This document shows positions 27,401-40,780 of a stretch of DNA of 64,000 bases, piece by piece. The notes beneath the pieces were generated by a model. It made no database searches. It was not told the DNA's origin and saw only the letters and a list, made by a program, of their open reading frames with translations. Source of the stretch: Shewanella halotolerans (GTDB lineage: Bacteria > Pseudomonadota > Gammaproteobacteria > Enterobacterales > Shewanellaceae); assembly GCF_019457535.1 (NCBI RefSeq), contig NZ_CP080417.1, positions 4,588,001 through 4,652,000 on the forward strand, read 5' to 3'. The position numbers and the translations under genes were made by a program. The number at the start of each line of letters is the position of its first letter. Position 1 is the first letter of the stretch.

Positions 27401-28537
27401 TTGCTTAAACGTTCCGGTTTCTATAAAGCCAGCATACTTGCTGGCTTTATCATGCTCTCTTGTACTGCGCAGGCATCCGACCTGAAGCAGCGTCAATCCG
27501 AGCTTGAAGCCATTCAGAAACAGATAAGCAACCAGCAGTCGGCCCTCAAGGACACCAGTCGCCAACACGAGAAGCTGATTTCTCTGCTGAAAAAAGATGA
27601 GCAGGCGATCGCCGCAGCGGCAAAGAAGGTGACCAATACCAGGGCGTCACTGGCACAAACCGACAAAAAACTGGCCGAGCTAGATGGCCGCAAGGCAGAG
27701 CTTGATACCCTCAAGCAGAAGCAGCAGAAGACACTGTCCAACCAGCTAGCCAGCGCCTATCTGGCAGGCAACCACGATTACACTAAGATGCTGCTCAATC
27801 AGCAGAGTCCGGCCACCATAGAACGCCTCCTCGCCTACTATCAATTTCTCAACAAGGCGAGAATGGACGCCATCAAGCAGCTGCAACAGACGATGACCGA
27901 ACTGACGGCCGTCGAGTCTGAGCAGAAGGCCCAGCAAACCAAGCTCAACGAGCTGATCCTCAACCAGGAACAGCAGGCCAAGGCCCTCACCCAAGAACAA
28001 CATCAGCGTCAGCAGACCCTGAAACAGATAGAGCGAACCCTCAATTCACACGGCGCCAAGCTGGAACAACTGCAGATAGAGGAAGCCAGCTTGAAGCGGG
28101 TGGTTGAACAGGCGCTGAGGGCCATGAAAGATAACCCCAGCATGGAAGGCCTCTCCAGCCGCCAGAAGCTTAGCTGGCCGACCAAGGGCCGTATCCGCGC
28201 AGGGTTTGGCAGCCTACGTTCGGGCGAAGTGAAATGGAAGGGTGTGATGATGGCCGCCCCAGAGGGGCAATCGATCAACGCCATCGCCTCGGGCAAGGTG
28301 ATCTATGCCGACTGGCTCAGGGGTTTCGGTATGGTGATGGTAGTCGATCACGGCAAGGGCTACATGAGCCTCTATGGCCACGCCCAGACCCTGCTAAAGG
28401 ATGCCGGCGACAGCGTTAAGAAGGGTGAGACCATCGCCCTGGTCGGACGCTCGGGTGGACAGACAGAACCTGGCCTATACTTTGAGGTAAGGCATAAGGG
28501 GCAAGCGGTCGATCCTGCGAGATACTGTAGACGATAA
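27401..28537 (+). CDS. envC: murein hydrolase activator EnvC
   Basis: 378 residues. EnvC recruits and activates the amidases AmiA/AmiB at the division site. A signal peptide (1-25, ending AQA) precedes a long coiled coil (about 27-250, Gln/Lys/Glu-rich) and a LytM (M23-like) domain to the C-terminus. The LytM domain lacks zinc ligands (for example GLYFEVR where active enzymes have a His), as in EnvC activators. The only plausible start giving the whole signal is the TTG at 27401, eight bases after gpmI; the next ATG would cut the signal. Conserved gpmI-envC-ctpA-yibQ order. Confidence 0.93.
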   Translation: MLKRSGFYKASILAGFIMLSCTAQASDLKQRQSELEAIQKQISNQQSALKDTSRQHEKLISLLKKDEQAIAAAAKKVTNTRASLAQTDKKLAELDGRKAELDTLKQKQQKTLSNQLASAYLAGNHDYTKMLLNQQSPATIERLLAYYQFLNKARMDAIKQLQQTMTELTAVESEQKAQQTKLNELILNQEQQAKALTQEQHQRQQTLKQIERTLNSHGAKLEQLQIEEASLKRVVEQALRAMKDNPSMEGLSSRQKLSWPTKGRIRAGFGSLRSGEVKWKGVMMAAPEGQSINAIASGKVIYADWLRGFGMVMVVDHGKGYMSLYGHAQTLLKDAGDSVKKGETIALVGRSGGQTEPGLYFEVRHKGQAVDPARYCRR

Positions 28538-28572
28538 CGCGACAACGACCCCGAGTAATGGGGAGGTCGTCC

Positions 28573-29778
28573 ATGTCTCAAATGATCCGCTATTTCACCT
28601 GTGTCGCCCTAGGGCTGACCCTAGGCCTCTCTATCACCTTGTTTGGCCACGAGAATGCCAAGGAATACCAGCCCAAGGTCAACTACCCACTCCTCATCGA
28701 CATCATCAGCACGGTAGAGACCTACTACGTAGACAAGATCTCTCAGGAAGATCTGATCCAGGCCGCCATTGAGGGGGTATTCAGCAAGCTAGACCCCTAT
28801 TCAAACTTCCTCGACAGCCAGGCCTTCTCCGACATCAAGGATGCCAACAAGGGCGAATACTTCGGTTTCGGCATAGAGATAGCCACAGAGCAGAACCAGG
28901 TCACCATCATCAGCCCCTTTCCCCATTCGCCAGCCGCCAACGCGGGCATTCAGCCCGGAGATCGCATCGTCAAAGTCAACAATGAAACGGTAACAGCCAA
29001 GCAGCTCGACAATGTGCTGGAGGAGATCAAATTCCATAGCAAGCATAATCTGGCCATCAACCTGTCGCTGAGCCGCGCCAACTCGGAAGCCCTGTTCGAC
29101 GTGACACTCACCCCTAGCCTTATCGACGTCAACTCGGTAGAGGGTGAGCTGCTCGACAATGGCATAGGCTACATCAGGCTCTCCAGTTTTCAGGATGATT
29201 CCACGGAAGATCTCATTAAACTGCTGACCCAATGGCAAAATGAGCCCATGACAGGCCTGATCCTGGATCTGCGTAACAACCCTGGCGGCCTGCTGGATCA
29301 GGCGATCAAGATTGCCGACATCTTCCTCGCCAAGGGGCGTATCGTCTCTACACGGGGTCGCTTCTTCGACGCCAACTCAGACTACTTCGCCTCACCACAG
29401 ACCATGTTCTCAAAGCTGCCGCTTACCGTGCTAATCAACAAGGGCTCGGCCTCGGCCTCTGAGGTGTTGGCGGCGGCGCTTCAAGAAAACAAGCGCGCCA
29501 CACTGATCGGCGAAAAGAGCTTCGGTAAGGGCACGGTGCAGAGCCTGATCCCCACTCTTATCGAGGGCAATGCCATCAAGCTGACCATAGCCCACTACAC
29601 CACACCCAAAGGCAGGGACATACACTCCATCGGCATAGAGCCGGATATAAATATCCCGGGCGAGACTATGACTGCCGGACAAAGTATGCCTATAATCGAT
29701 GAGCAAACACCCCATGAGGAGAGCGCCCACGATAGGGTTATCGAATCGGCGATCTCATGGATAAAAACAAATAGTTAG
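28573..29778 (+). CDS. ctpA: carboxyl-terminal processing protease, S41 family
   Basis: 401 residues from the ATG at 28573, which has GGGGAGG six bases upstream; an ATG at 28558 would include that site in the coding region. A signal/anchor helix (about 9-25) is followed by a PDZ domain (about 92-170, with SPAANAGIQPGDRI) and the protease domain. The catalytic dyad is Ser294 in GSASASE and Lys319 in FGKGTVQ. It acts in the periplasm on protein C-termini; related enzymes mature or degrade cell-wall hydrolases, which fits the envC neighbour. Length is normal. Confidence 0.94.
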   Translation: MSQMIRYFTCVALGLTLGLSITLFGHENAKEYQPKVNYPLLIDIISTVETYYVDKISQEDLIQAAIEGVFSKLDPYSNFLDSQAFSDIKDANKGEYFGFGIEIATEQNQVTIISPFPHSPAANAGIQPGDRIVKVNNETVTAKQLDNVLEEIKFHSKHNLAINLSLSRANSEALFDVTLTPSLIDVNSVEGELLDNGIGYIRLSSFQDDSTEDLIKLLTQWQNEPMTGLILDLRNNPGGLLDQAIKIADIFLAKGRIVSTRGRFFDANSDYFASPQTMFSKLPLTVLINKGSASASEVLAAALQENKRATLIGEKSFGKGTVQSLIPTLIEGNAIKLTIAHYTTPKGRDIHSIGIEPDINIPGETMTAGQSMPIIDEQTPHEESAHDRVIESAISWIKTNS

Positions 29779-29793
29779 TGAATAACCAAAACA

Positions 29794-30549
29794 GTGCGCT
29801 TATTACTCTTATTAGCTGTCTTATTTACCACACCACGCTGCTTCGCCGCCCAGGTCTCCATCATCATTGACGACATAGGTTATCGTCAGACTGACGAGGC
29901 GGTGTTGGCATTGCCAAGCGACATCACCCTCTCCGTATTGCCTCATACCCCTCTGGGCGAAAGGCTTGCCGCCATCGCCCACGACAAGGGCCACGAGATC
30001 ATGCTACACCTGCCCATGCAGGCATTAAATGGCAAGGAGATGGGCCCAGGCGGATTGACCAATCAGATGAGCGAACAGGCTCTCAAGCAGGCGGTCGATG
30101 ACGCCTTTAAGAGTGTCCCCTACGCCAAAGGTGTCAACAACCATATGGGGAGTCTGCTCACACAACTAGACGCTCCCATGACCTGGCTAATGGAGAGCCT
30201 GAAGCAACAAGACAACTACTTTGTCGACAGCATGACCACCAGATACAGCAAGGCCAGCGACGCAGCCAACAGGCTGGGGATTCCGCTATTGAGAAGACAA
30301 CTCTTTCTGGACAACGATGTGTCGCCGCAAGGACTTGAGAGACAATTTAACCAGCTGATCCAGCGGGCGAACAAAGAGGGGCAACTCATAGTGATCGCCC
30401 ACCCCTATCCGGAGACCATCAGCTTCTTAAAGGCGAATCTGTCCAGACTCTCGGATGAAGGAATCGCCGTGGTGAATACATCCAGGCTCTTGCCCTATCG
30501 CCTCGCACAGAAGGAACCCGCGACCAGCGACAAGGCGCATTTAAGATAG
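29794..30549 (+). CDS. divergent polysaccharide deacetylase family protein (YibQ-like)
   Basis: 251 residues. A signal peptide (1-18, ending CFA) precedes a DUF610/divergent polysaccharide deacetylase domain: VSIIIDDIGYRQTDEAVLALP, IMLHLPMQA, NNHMGSLLT and LFLDNDVS align with the family's metal-ligand positions. It starts with GTG at 29794, 15 bases after the ctpA stop, and completes the gpmI-envC-ctpA-yibQ unit. Its substrate is unproven; a cell-wall role is likely from the neighbours. Confidence 0.9.
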   Translation: MRLLLLLAVLFTTPRCFAAQVSIIIDDIGYRQTDEAVLALPSDITLSVLPHTPLGERLAAIAHDKGHEIMLHLPMQALNGKEMGPGGLTNQMSEQALKQAVDDAFKSVPYAKGVNNHMGSLLTQLDAPMTWLMESLKQQDNYFVDSMTTRYSKASDAANRLGIPLLRRQLFLDNDVSPQGLERQFNQLIQRANKEGQLIVIAHPYPETISFLKANLSRLSDEGIAVVNTSRLLPYRLAQKEPATSDKAHLR

Positions 30550-30570
30550 GCGAACTTAAGAAAGGCTAAG

Positions 30571-31023
30571 TTAAAGCTCTAAGACTGGGATGGTAAGATC
30601 CGGTAGCAAAGCTCTTAACTCGTCACGGTTACTGACGACATCGGCCAATGAGTATTTGTCTAGCACGGCCAGATAAGCGTCTACCGCCTCGGCGAGCACG
30701 CCCTTGAGCTGACAGGCTGGCGAGAAACGGCAATAGGGCTTGCTGCAATCGATAGGCGACAGCGAATTTTCCAGCGTACGCACCAGGACACCGATATTGA
30801 TCTGATCCGCCGGCTTACCTAGCTTAAAACCACCTGCCTTACCGCGTACCGTCTGCAGATAACCTTCCTTACCAAGATGGTGCACTATCTTAGACACATG
30901 GTTAGCCGACAGATCGAACACCTCGGTGATCTCGGCGATTCTAAACAGGGTTTCTCTCTCTGGCGATAAGGCCAGGTACATTAACGTACGAATACCAAAA
31001 TCTGTATAACGAGTTAACTGCAT
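30571..31023 (-). CDS. nsrR: nitric oxide-sensing Rrf2-family repressor NsrR
   Basis: 150 residues. The Rrf2 winged helix is at 1-70 (HVSKIVHHLGKEGYLQTVRGKAGGFKLGKP). Cys93, Cys98 and Cys104 (IDCSKPYCRFSPACQLKG) match the three iron-sulfur ligands of E. coli NsrR at 91, 96 and 102, and the surrounding sequence fits NsrR rather than IscR, which has a different ligand spacing. It represses NO-detoxification genes until NO damages the cluster. It is the second gene after a YkgJ-like gene with ten bases between, so probably co-transcribed. Confidence 0.9.
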   Translation of the reverse strand: MQLTRYTDFGIRTLMYLALSPERETLFRIAEITEVFDLSANHVSKIVHHLGKEGYLQTVRGKAGGFKLGKPADQINIGVLVRTLENSLSPIDCSKPYCRFSPACQLKGVLAEAVDAYLAVLDKYSLADVVSNRDELRALLPDLTIPVLEL

Positions 31024-31033
31024 AACCTACCTT

Positions 31034-31288
31034 CTAAGACTGGGTCGCCGCTTCTAAAGATGTAATCAACCAAAGTGCCTCTTCTGCCGTCGAACCACAG
31101 ACTTCAGGTTCGGCGATGAAACGATCACACAGCGCCGGGCGCTCAGGGTGACCGAATATCTTGCAAAGATTCTGCTCATCTAGCTGGATGCAACGCTCCC
31201 CGGCAGGCTTGCCATTGGGCATGCCAGGGATAGGGCTGGTGATAGACGGCGCTATACAACAAGCACCACATCCTAGACGACAATTCAT
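31034..31288 (-). CDS. YkgJ-family cysteine-cluster protein
   Basis: 84 residues with eight Cys: Cys3, 7, 10, 11 in the N-terminal [11 protein letters not shown], then 33, 42, 54 and 64, the pattern of the YkgJ (CxxxxCC) family thought to hold zinc or iron-sulfur. Such proteins have no proven function. It precedes nsrR. A TATAAT hexamer on the minus strand (31294-31299) lies so close to the ATG that the transcript could be nearly leaderless; that is a guess. Confidence 0.87.
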   Translation of the reverse strand: MNCRLGCGACCIAPSITSPIPGMPNGKPAGERCIQLDEQNLCKIFGHPERPALCDRFIAEPEVCGSTAEEALWLITSLEAATQS

Positions 31289-32172
31289 ACGGCATTATAC
31301 CTATATTTGCGTAGCTTGTTAGTCATTAAGATCACAGCATTATTCTGAGATTTCATAAAGCTTGGCCCCACCTAATAGTAAAAGAGATAAAAACGCTAAA
31401 GTTCTATAGGGAATTCCATACAGATAATGACGTTATCGCTAGAAGTAAGATAACATCTCAATTCCGTCTATCTAGCGAACTTAAGTGTTTTAACTCATTC
31501 ACCTTATGCCATCGCCTTGTCTTCAGGACTATCTAAACTGTGCAGTTTATCTGCCCTCACGTGGGCGCTTTGTAGCGCCAAGCAGCTAAGCTACGATCCG
31601 GGGCAAGACACATGAATGTGTCGAATGCCATAAACGCAGGATGCAGTTTATGGCCAAGCTCAGCGGTGGACGACCGCCATGAATGGCGGAAGTGTCGATA
31701 TAGAAGGAGCATTTATCGACCGACATCGGAAGTAGGCGCCTGTCATGGCCTGCTTCAACCCAGACATCAGAACTAACTCCGTCAATCTCACATGGGGGCT
31801 CCAGACATCCGCTTATCAAGCGCAGCTTGATGGATGACTGGAGCGCGAAGCAGCTAGGCTGCGAGCTGAGGGGGCTGACCACCATGGATGGCGGAAATGC
31901 AGTTTAATGAGTGGAGCACTTAACTGCCACCCACGAAGTGGCTGTGGGCTGCGTGTGAAGCAACACTTTCGCGCGACCTACATGGATGTAGGAAGTGCCA
32001 TAAATTGCTGGGAGCAATTTAGGCGCCTGTCATGGCCAGCTCCGCTAAAGCTTCGCGCTCATAAGCACATCGCTATCGCGATATTCGCCCTACTTCACAT
32101 GGAAATGCACCTCACTACGTTCGGGCTCTTTATATTCCCCATGTTCGAGTTGATATTTCAAAGGCTGTTAAA
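31289..32172. other. long intergenic region with hairpin array, no gene
   Basis: About 880 bases between the nsrR operon and the rRNA terminator with no credible reading frame. The first 270 bases are AT-rich and unremarkable. From 31561 on, the sequence is dense in palindromic units (separate entry), including a long nested hairpin at 31799-31842 (CTCCAG..CTGGAG with inner ATCAAGC-GCA-GCTTGAT). Confidence 0.7.
31561..32046. repeat. array of four paired-hairpin units
   Basis: Four units share one plan with different arm sequences. Each has hairpin A with the centre CAT-GR-ATG (31607-31622, 31674-31689, 31879-31894, 31977-31992), then AARTG or AATG, then hairpin B whose loop carries GGAGCA or GGATGC (arms 31627-31635/31646-31654, 31695-31700/31714-31719, 31899-31907/31920-31927, 32001-32008/32014-32021). 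The arms differ but pairing is kept. A 17-base direct repeat AGGCGCCTGTCATGGCC occurs at 31734 and 32021. A further hairpin (GGCGCT/AGCGCC) starts the array. Confidence 0.75.
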
Positions 32173-32208
32173 CGAAAAAATCCCCAACACTAGGTGCTGG
32201 GGATTTAT
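32173..32208 (-). terminator. rRNA operon terminator
   Basis: AATCCCC-AGCAC and its partner GTG-TTGGGGATT form a strong hairpin with a T6 run on the minus strand, about 25 bases after the 5S gene. Confidence 0.9.
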
Positions 32209-32233
32209 CGACTCTCTTTCGAGAATAAATAGG

Positions 32234-32352
32234 CGCCTGGAAATGACCTACTCTCACATGGGGAGACCCCACACTACCATCGGCGCGATTGCGTTTCACT
32301 TCTGAGTTCGGGATGGGATCAGGTGGGACCACAATGCTATGGTTTCCAGACA
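32234..32352 (-). rRNA. rrf: 5S ribosomal RNA
   Basis: On the minus strand it runs from TGTCTGGAAACC to a CCAGGCG end that pairs with it. The internal GGTCCCACCTGA, CCGAACTCAGAAGTGAAA and GATGGTAGTGTGGGG segments match gammaproteobacterial 5S. Ends are approximate by a few bases. Confidence 0.95.
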
Positions 32353-32484
32353 AATTTGGAAATTCGGAAAGCTGTACTCTTTATTTAAGAGTCAATTTGA
32401 GTTCGGACTTCAATCAAGTACTTTTGTATTCTTTTGATTTTCGTAAACCATTACTTACTTTGCAGTAAAACCCTTTTGGGTTGT

Positions 32485-35377
<2,893 letters not shown>

Positions 35378-35657
35378 ATACAACCCAAATGAGTTTCATC
35401 TGAGTCGCATCGCAACTAACGGTTTCTACTTTCGCCAAAAGAATACTCAAGTCACTTGATTAAAGTGTGTTTTGAGAACTCAATTATTTTTCGCGCTAAT
35501 GCTACAAACAGCGATAAATCGCCATCCCTTTCACATTAACACTATCAGCTTTCCAAATTTTTAAAGAACAAGCATCGTCGCTCGGACGTGCCACTCGCTC
35601 TAACAAGAACAAGTTATCTGTGTGAACACTCAACAAATATCAATTCAATCGTATAGG
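35378..35657 (-). other. 16S-23S spacer without tRNA genes
   Basis: 280 bases. I find no T-loop (GGTTCGA) or CCA-like tRNA-Ile, -Ala or -Glu sequence. A boxA-like antitermination site, TGTTCTTTAAA on the minus strand, lies near 35560-35572. Confidence 0.8.
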
Positions 35658-37201
<1,544 letters not shown>

Positions 37202-37451
37202 AAAAGTTTTTTTGTTTGGCTTTCGCCAAACGACTCAATGAATTCTGATTCATATAAATGACTCGGAAGAATCATCTACATGTTTGTACATATTGCTATG
37301 AACACTCATCGTTGCATTGAGATTTAAATCGTTTTCGATTAACTCAATACCTGTGAGTGTCCACACAGATTTCTTGTTTTATCTTGTTAAAGAGCATTGC
37401 ATCGTATGTTGATGCCGCCGTTGGCGCCGGGCCGTTGGCTTAGGGATGCGT
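37202..37451 (-). other. 16S leader with boxA
   Basis: Transcribed leader of the rRNA operon. TGCTCTTTAACA (minus strand, near 37384-37395) is the canonical boxA antitermination element that recruits Nus factors. The rest is AT-rich with no gene. Confidence 0.75.
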
Positions 37452-37479
37452 ATTCTACACTTCCCGATGTTGGCGTCAA
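37452..37479 (-). promoter_or_regulatory. rRNA promoter P2
   Basis: On the minus strand TTGACG (37474-37479) and TAGAAT (37452-37457) are 16 bases apart, followed by ACGCATCC. The position about 250 bases before 16S and the hexamers fit rrn P2. Confidence 0.8.
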
Positions 37480-37677
37480 GGGTTAATTTTAAGAAGTTTT
37501 TCAAGCGTCGATTCTTTAACCAGAAGGCGACATTTGAAAGCCTTAAACCACTCTCTGCCCGACTCAACTCATTGCGTTTAACCGCGACTGGAATCGAGTC
37601 ACTGACCAGGCTGAACCCCTCTGTTTATCTGGCTTTCACCAGTTGAAGAAGTTGCTGCGCCGTATCAGTGGATGCGC

Positions 37678-37705
37678 ATTATAGGGAGACGATTCTTTTA
37701 CGCAA
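37678..37705 (-). promoter_or_regulatory. rRNA promoter P1
   Basis: On the minus strand TTGCGT (37700-37705) and a perfect TATAAT (37678-37683) are 16 bases apart, followed by the GC-rich discriminator GCGCATCC, which is the mark of stringently controlled rRNA P1 promoters. The A/T-rich stretch upstream (CTTTCAAAAAG) could be an UP element. Confidence 0.82.
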
Positions 37706-37767
37706 GGGCTTTTTGAAAGAAAATGACACTTTGAAGACTAAGCGGGCAATAATCAGACATTACGTAC

Positions 37768-37795
37768 AAAAAAGGGGCTAAAAAGCCCCTTTTTC
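37768..37795. terminator. rho-independent terminator after ccoG
   Basis: GGGGCT (37774-37779) and AGCCCC (37784-37789) pair around an A4 loop, with A and T runs on either side. It separates ccoG from the rRNA promoter region. Confidence 0.85.
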
Positions 37796-37853
37796 CTATC
37801 TTTCGCTACCTTTTACTATCTTTTACTACTAGTGAGTAATAGTCGCAGCCAGG

Positions 37854-39281
37854 TTATTGGCTAAAGAAGCGTGACTCTTGGGTCGCCTCGACTGTCTCAC
37901 CGTCTAATACCGTGGTGACCTTGAAGTCGACTCTGGTCATGGCACGTGACAGTCCTACAGGATCCACGGCGACACTCACAGGCAGGGTCAACACCTCGCC
38001 TCCTTCGATAGTCACAGATTGCGGACCATACCACTGATAGTCAGGCAGACCGTCGACACTGAGTTGATACTCATGCTTGGCTTCCGTCTTATTGAGAATC
38101 TTCAGGGTAAAGGTGTTCTCGATTAGACCTTGATCATTTTCCCTAAAGAGCTGGTTACGGTCGCGAATGATATCGATACGTACAGGTGCTATGGTCACCG
38201 TCGCATAGATAAAGACCAAGATCATGAATGCCAACACGGCGCCATAACCCAGGAGCTTAGGTCGTAGTACCTTCTCTTTCACGCCTTCGAGTTTGTTTTC
38301 CGTGGTGTAGGCGATCAGGCCTTTGTCGTAACCCATGCGCTCCATAGTGGTATCACAGGCGTCGATACAAGAGCCACAGTTGATACACTCATATTGCAGA
38401 CCATTACGAATATCGATACCGGTAGGACACACCTGCACACAGAGATCGCAGTCGATACAATCGCCCAGGCCAAGGGCCTTAGGATCCGCCTTTCGCGAAC
38501 GGGGACCACGATCTTCACCACGCTTAGTGTCATAACCCACTATAAAGGTGTTCTTGTCGAACATAGCCGATTGGAAGCGGGCGTATGGGCACATGTGGAT
38601 ACACATGATCTCGCGCATCCAGCCGGCGTTACCATAGGTGGCCACGGTAAACAGGGTTACCCAGAAATAGATGGCGCCCGAGGCGCTGCCACTAAAGACG
38701 TCGGCATAGACTTCGGTAGTCGGTACGAAATAGGAGACGAAGGTCATGGCGGTGAGTAGCGACACCAACAACCAGGAGAGATGCTTGGCGGTCTTGCGCC
38801 AGACCTTATTAAAACTCCATGGCATCTGATCTAACTTCATCCGCTTATTACGGGCACCTTCAAATTTCTCTTCGAACCAGATGAAAATAAAGGTCCACAC
38901 CGTCTGCGGGCAGGTATAACCACACCAGACACGGCCAAGATAAGTTGTCACAAAAAAGAGACCAAACGCGGCTATCATTAATAATGCAGCGAGTAAGGTA
39001 AGGTCTTGGGGCCAAATGGTTAGGCCGAAGATATGAAACTTCTGCTCACCCAGATTAAACCAGACGGCTTGTCTGTCTCCCCAGGGGATCCAGGGCAAGA
39101 TAAGGAAAAAGAGCATAGCAACCCAGCCCAAGCGGCGACGTAGCTGAGTCCAAAATCCTTCTATTGCTCTAACATAAATACGATTGCGGGGATTAAAACG
39201 ATCGGATTTATTCTCGTCCGGCTGATGAATTTTGATCCGCTCAGCCTTGGAATAATCCTTTTTATTTGATTCTGCGTTCAT
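37854..39281 (-). CDS. ccoG: cytochrome c oxidase accessory protein CcoG (RdxA/FixG)
   Basis: 475 residues. CcoG is a membrane iron-sulfur protein that reduces copper(II) for assembly of cbb3 oxidase. Hydrophobic helices occupy about 53-68, 92-112, 168-187 and 204-217, then come two 4Fe-4S ligand sets: Cys275-278-281-285 and Cys299-302-305-309; further Cys in GRVWCGYTCPQ (120, 124) and CIHMCP (227, 231) are family-typical. A last helix near 340-362 precedes an immunoglobulin-like periplasmic domain. No ccoNOPQ genes are here. The nearby copper genes (42-45 kb) suit the copper link. Confidence 0.95.
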   Translation of the reverse strand: MNAESNKKDYSKAERIKIHQPDENKSDRFNPRNRIYVRAIEGFWTQLRRRLGWVAMLFFLILPWIPWGDRQAVWFNLGEQKFHIFGLTIWPQDLTLLAALLMIAAFGLFFVTTYLGRVWCGYTCPQTVWTFIFIWFEEKFEGARNKRMKLDQMPWSFNKVWRKTAKHLSWLLVSLLTAMTFVSYFVPTTEVYADVFSGSASGAIYFWVTLFTVATYGNAGWMREIMCIHMCPYARFQSAMFDKNTFIVGYDTKRGEDRGPRSRKADPKALGLGDCIDCDLCVQVCPTGIDIRNGLQYECINCGSCIDACDTTMERMGYDKGLIAYTTENKLEGVKEKVLRPKLLGYGAVLAFMILVFIYATVTIAPVRIDIIRDRNQLFRENDQGLIENTFTLKILNKTEAKHEYQLSVDGLPDYQWYGPQSVTIEGGEVLTLPVSVAVDPVGLSRAMTRVDFKVTTVLDGETVEATQESRFFSQ

Positions 39282-39369
39282 ATTTAACAGCCTTACAGCT
39301 TTAATATTCCATGAAAACTGGCTTATTATACATTTCTAATACTGATTGTTCACCATGGTTGGATAAATA

Positions 39370-39723
39370 ATGAGAGGCTGGATTATTTTAGGTGCAGGGA
39401 TAGGATTACTCTATTATCTAGCGACCGAGACAGACAAACTCGATGAGCCCATCGCGCAAACGGATGCCCTGATGAAGCGTATCGAACGTAAACTCGACTC
39501 GATGACGGGAACCAAGATCATTCGCGTCGACAAAAACATCGCGATGTTTAAGACGCAAATCGCCGAGCGACTGACTCGAAAAGAGTTAGCGGCACTGGAC
39601 AATATTCTCGAATCGAAAGAGTCGGTGCTCGAGTTTACCGAGAAATATTGCGGCAATAGTAGCAATCGCTTTGACGAGCTGAGCAAAGATAACCAGCAAT
39701 TTATCTGCGACAAGCTCAGATAA
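39370..39723 (+). CDS. hypothetical membrane-anchored protein
   Basis: 117 residues. An N-terminal hydrophobic helix (about 4-18, ending LATETD) anchors a mostly helical soluble domain with two Cys near the C-terminus (KYCGNSSN and FICDKLR). I do not recognise the family. It diverges from ccoG and precedes menB. Confidence 0.65.
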   Translation: MRGWIILGAGIGLLYYLATETDKLDEPIAQTDALMKRIERKLDSMTGTKIIRVDKNIAMFKTQIAERLTRKELAALDNILESKESVLEFTEKYCGNSSNRFDELSKDNQQFICDKLR

Positions 39724-39845
39724 TCCCTCACAGGCAACAGAAAGCTTTGCCCAGCGCACGGTTTTCTGCAGCCTAATTGATCTCTATTCATAATGAGCCT
39801 AGCCTTGGCTCATCATCTCGATGCGACACACATAGGGTTACGAAC

Positions 39846-40748
39846 ATGACAGACAAGGTTTCCGATATCTTTGATCCCTCCTTATGGGATCGAGTGCCAG
39901 GATTTGATTTCGAAGATATTACCTACCATAGGGCGAAGGATCAGGGCACGGTACGTATCGCCATAGATCGTCCAGATTGCCTCAACTCATTTCGCCCTAA
40001 GACGGTCGATGAACTCTATATCGCCCTGGATCATGCCCGCCAATGGTCTGATGTAGGTTGTGTACTCCTGACCGGCAACGGCCCGTCGGCCAAGGGACAA
40101 TGGTCCTTCAGTGCCGGTGGCGATCAGCGTATTCGCGGCAAAGATGGCTACAAATATGAAGGCGAAGAGACAGATAGGCCCGACTTGGCACGCATGGGCC
40201 GCCTGCATATCTTAGAGGTGCAGCGCCTGATCCGTTTCATGCCTAAGGTGGTAATAGCGGTCGTGCCGGGCTGGGCGGTAGGCGGTGGTCATAGCCTGCA
40301 TGTGGTCTGCGATCTTACCCTGGCCTCAAAAGAGCATGCGGTATTTAAACAAACCGACCCGGATGTAGGCAGCTTCGACTCGGGCTATGGCAGCGCCTAC
40401 CTCGCCAAGATGATTGGCCAGAAGCGCGCCCGGGAAATTTTCTTCCTCGGTTTTAATTACAGCGCCGATGAGGCCTTCGACATGGGCATGGTCAATCGCG
40501 CCATCCCCCATGCTGAGTTGGAAACCGAGGCGCTGAGATGGGCCAAAGAGATCAACTCTAAGTCGCCTACGGCCATGCGTATGTTGAAGTACGGCTTTAA
40601 CCTGCCGGACGATGGCTTGGTGGGTCAGCAACTGTTTGCCGGTGAGGCGACACGCCTGGCCTATGGTACCGACGAGGCGGTAGAAGGACGTGATGCCTTC
40701 CTGGAAAAACGGGATCAGGATTTCTCTAAGTTCCCTTGGCATTACTAG
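39846..40748 (+). CDS. menB: 1,4-dihydroxy-2-naphthoyl-CoA synthase
   Basis: 300 residues from the ATG at 39846 (MTDKVSDIFDPSLWDRV). MenB cyclises o-succinylbenzoyl-CoA in menaquinone synthesis. The crotonase fold is clear: CLNSFRPKTVDEL, FSAGGDQRIRG with the oxyanion-hole residues, PGWAVGGGHSLHVVCDLTLAS, the SFDSGYGSAYLAKMIGQKRAREIFFL block specific to MenB, and the C-terminal FSKFPWHY. The frame extends to an ATG at 39777, but those 23 residues are unlike the family. Menaquinone is the main quinone for anaerobic respiration in Shewanella. No other men genes are near. Confidence 0.95.
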   Translation: MTDKVSDIFDPSLWDRVPGFDFEDITYHRAKDQGTVRIAIDRPDCLNSFRPKTVDELYIALDHARQWSDVGCVLLTGNGPSAKGQWSFSAGGDQRIRGKDGYKYEGEETDRPDLARMGRLHILEVQRLIRFMPKVVIAVVPGWAVGGGHSLHVVCDLTLASKEHAVFKQTDPDVGSFDSGYGSAYLAKMIGQKRAREIFFLGFNYSADEAFDMGMVNRAIPHAELETEALRWAKEINSKSPTAMRMLKYGFNLPDDGLVGQQLFAGEATRLAYGTDEAVEGRDAFLEKRDQDFSKFPWHY

Positions 40749-40780
40749 TCTCTACGTACCACTAAAATCACACCAGCCGC

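Noticed and set aside
28558..28572. Upstream ATG for ctpA
   Set aside because: Using it would place the strong GGGGAGG ribosome site inside the coding sequence; the ATG at 28573 fits better.
31561..32046. Hairpin array as a CRISPR
   Set aside because: Unit spacing is irregular, there are no identical repeats separated by unique spacers of fixed length, and no cas genes are near.
31907..32305. 132-codon plus-strand frame across the hairpin array and 5S
   Set aside because: It runs through the palindromic units, the terminator and the 5S gene, so it is not coding.
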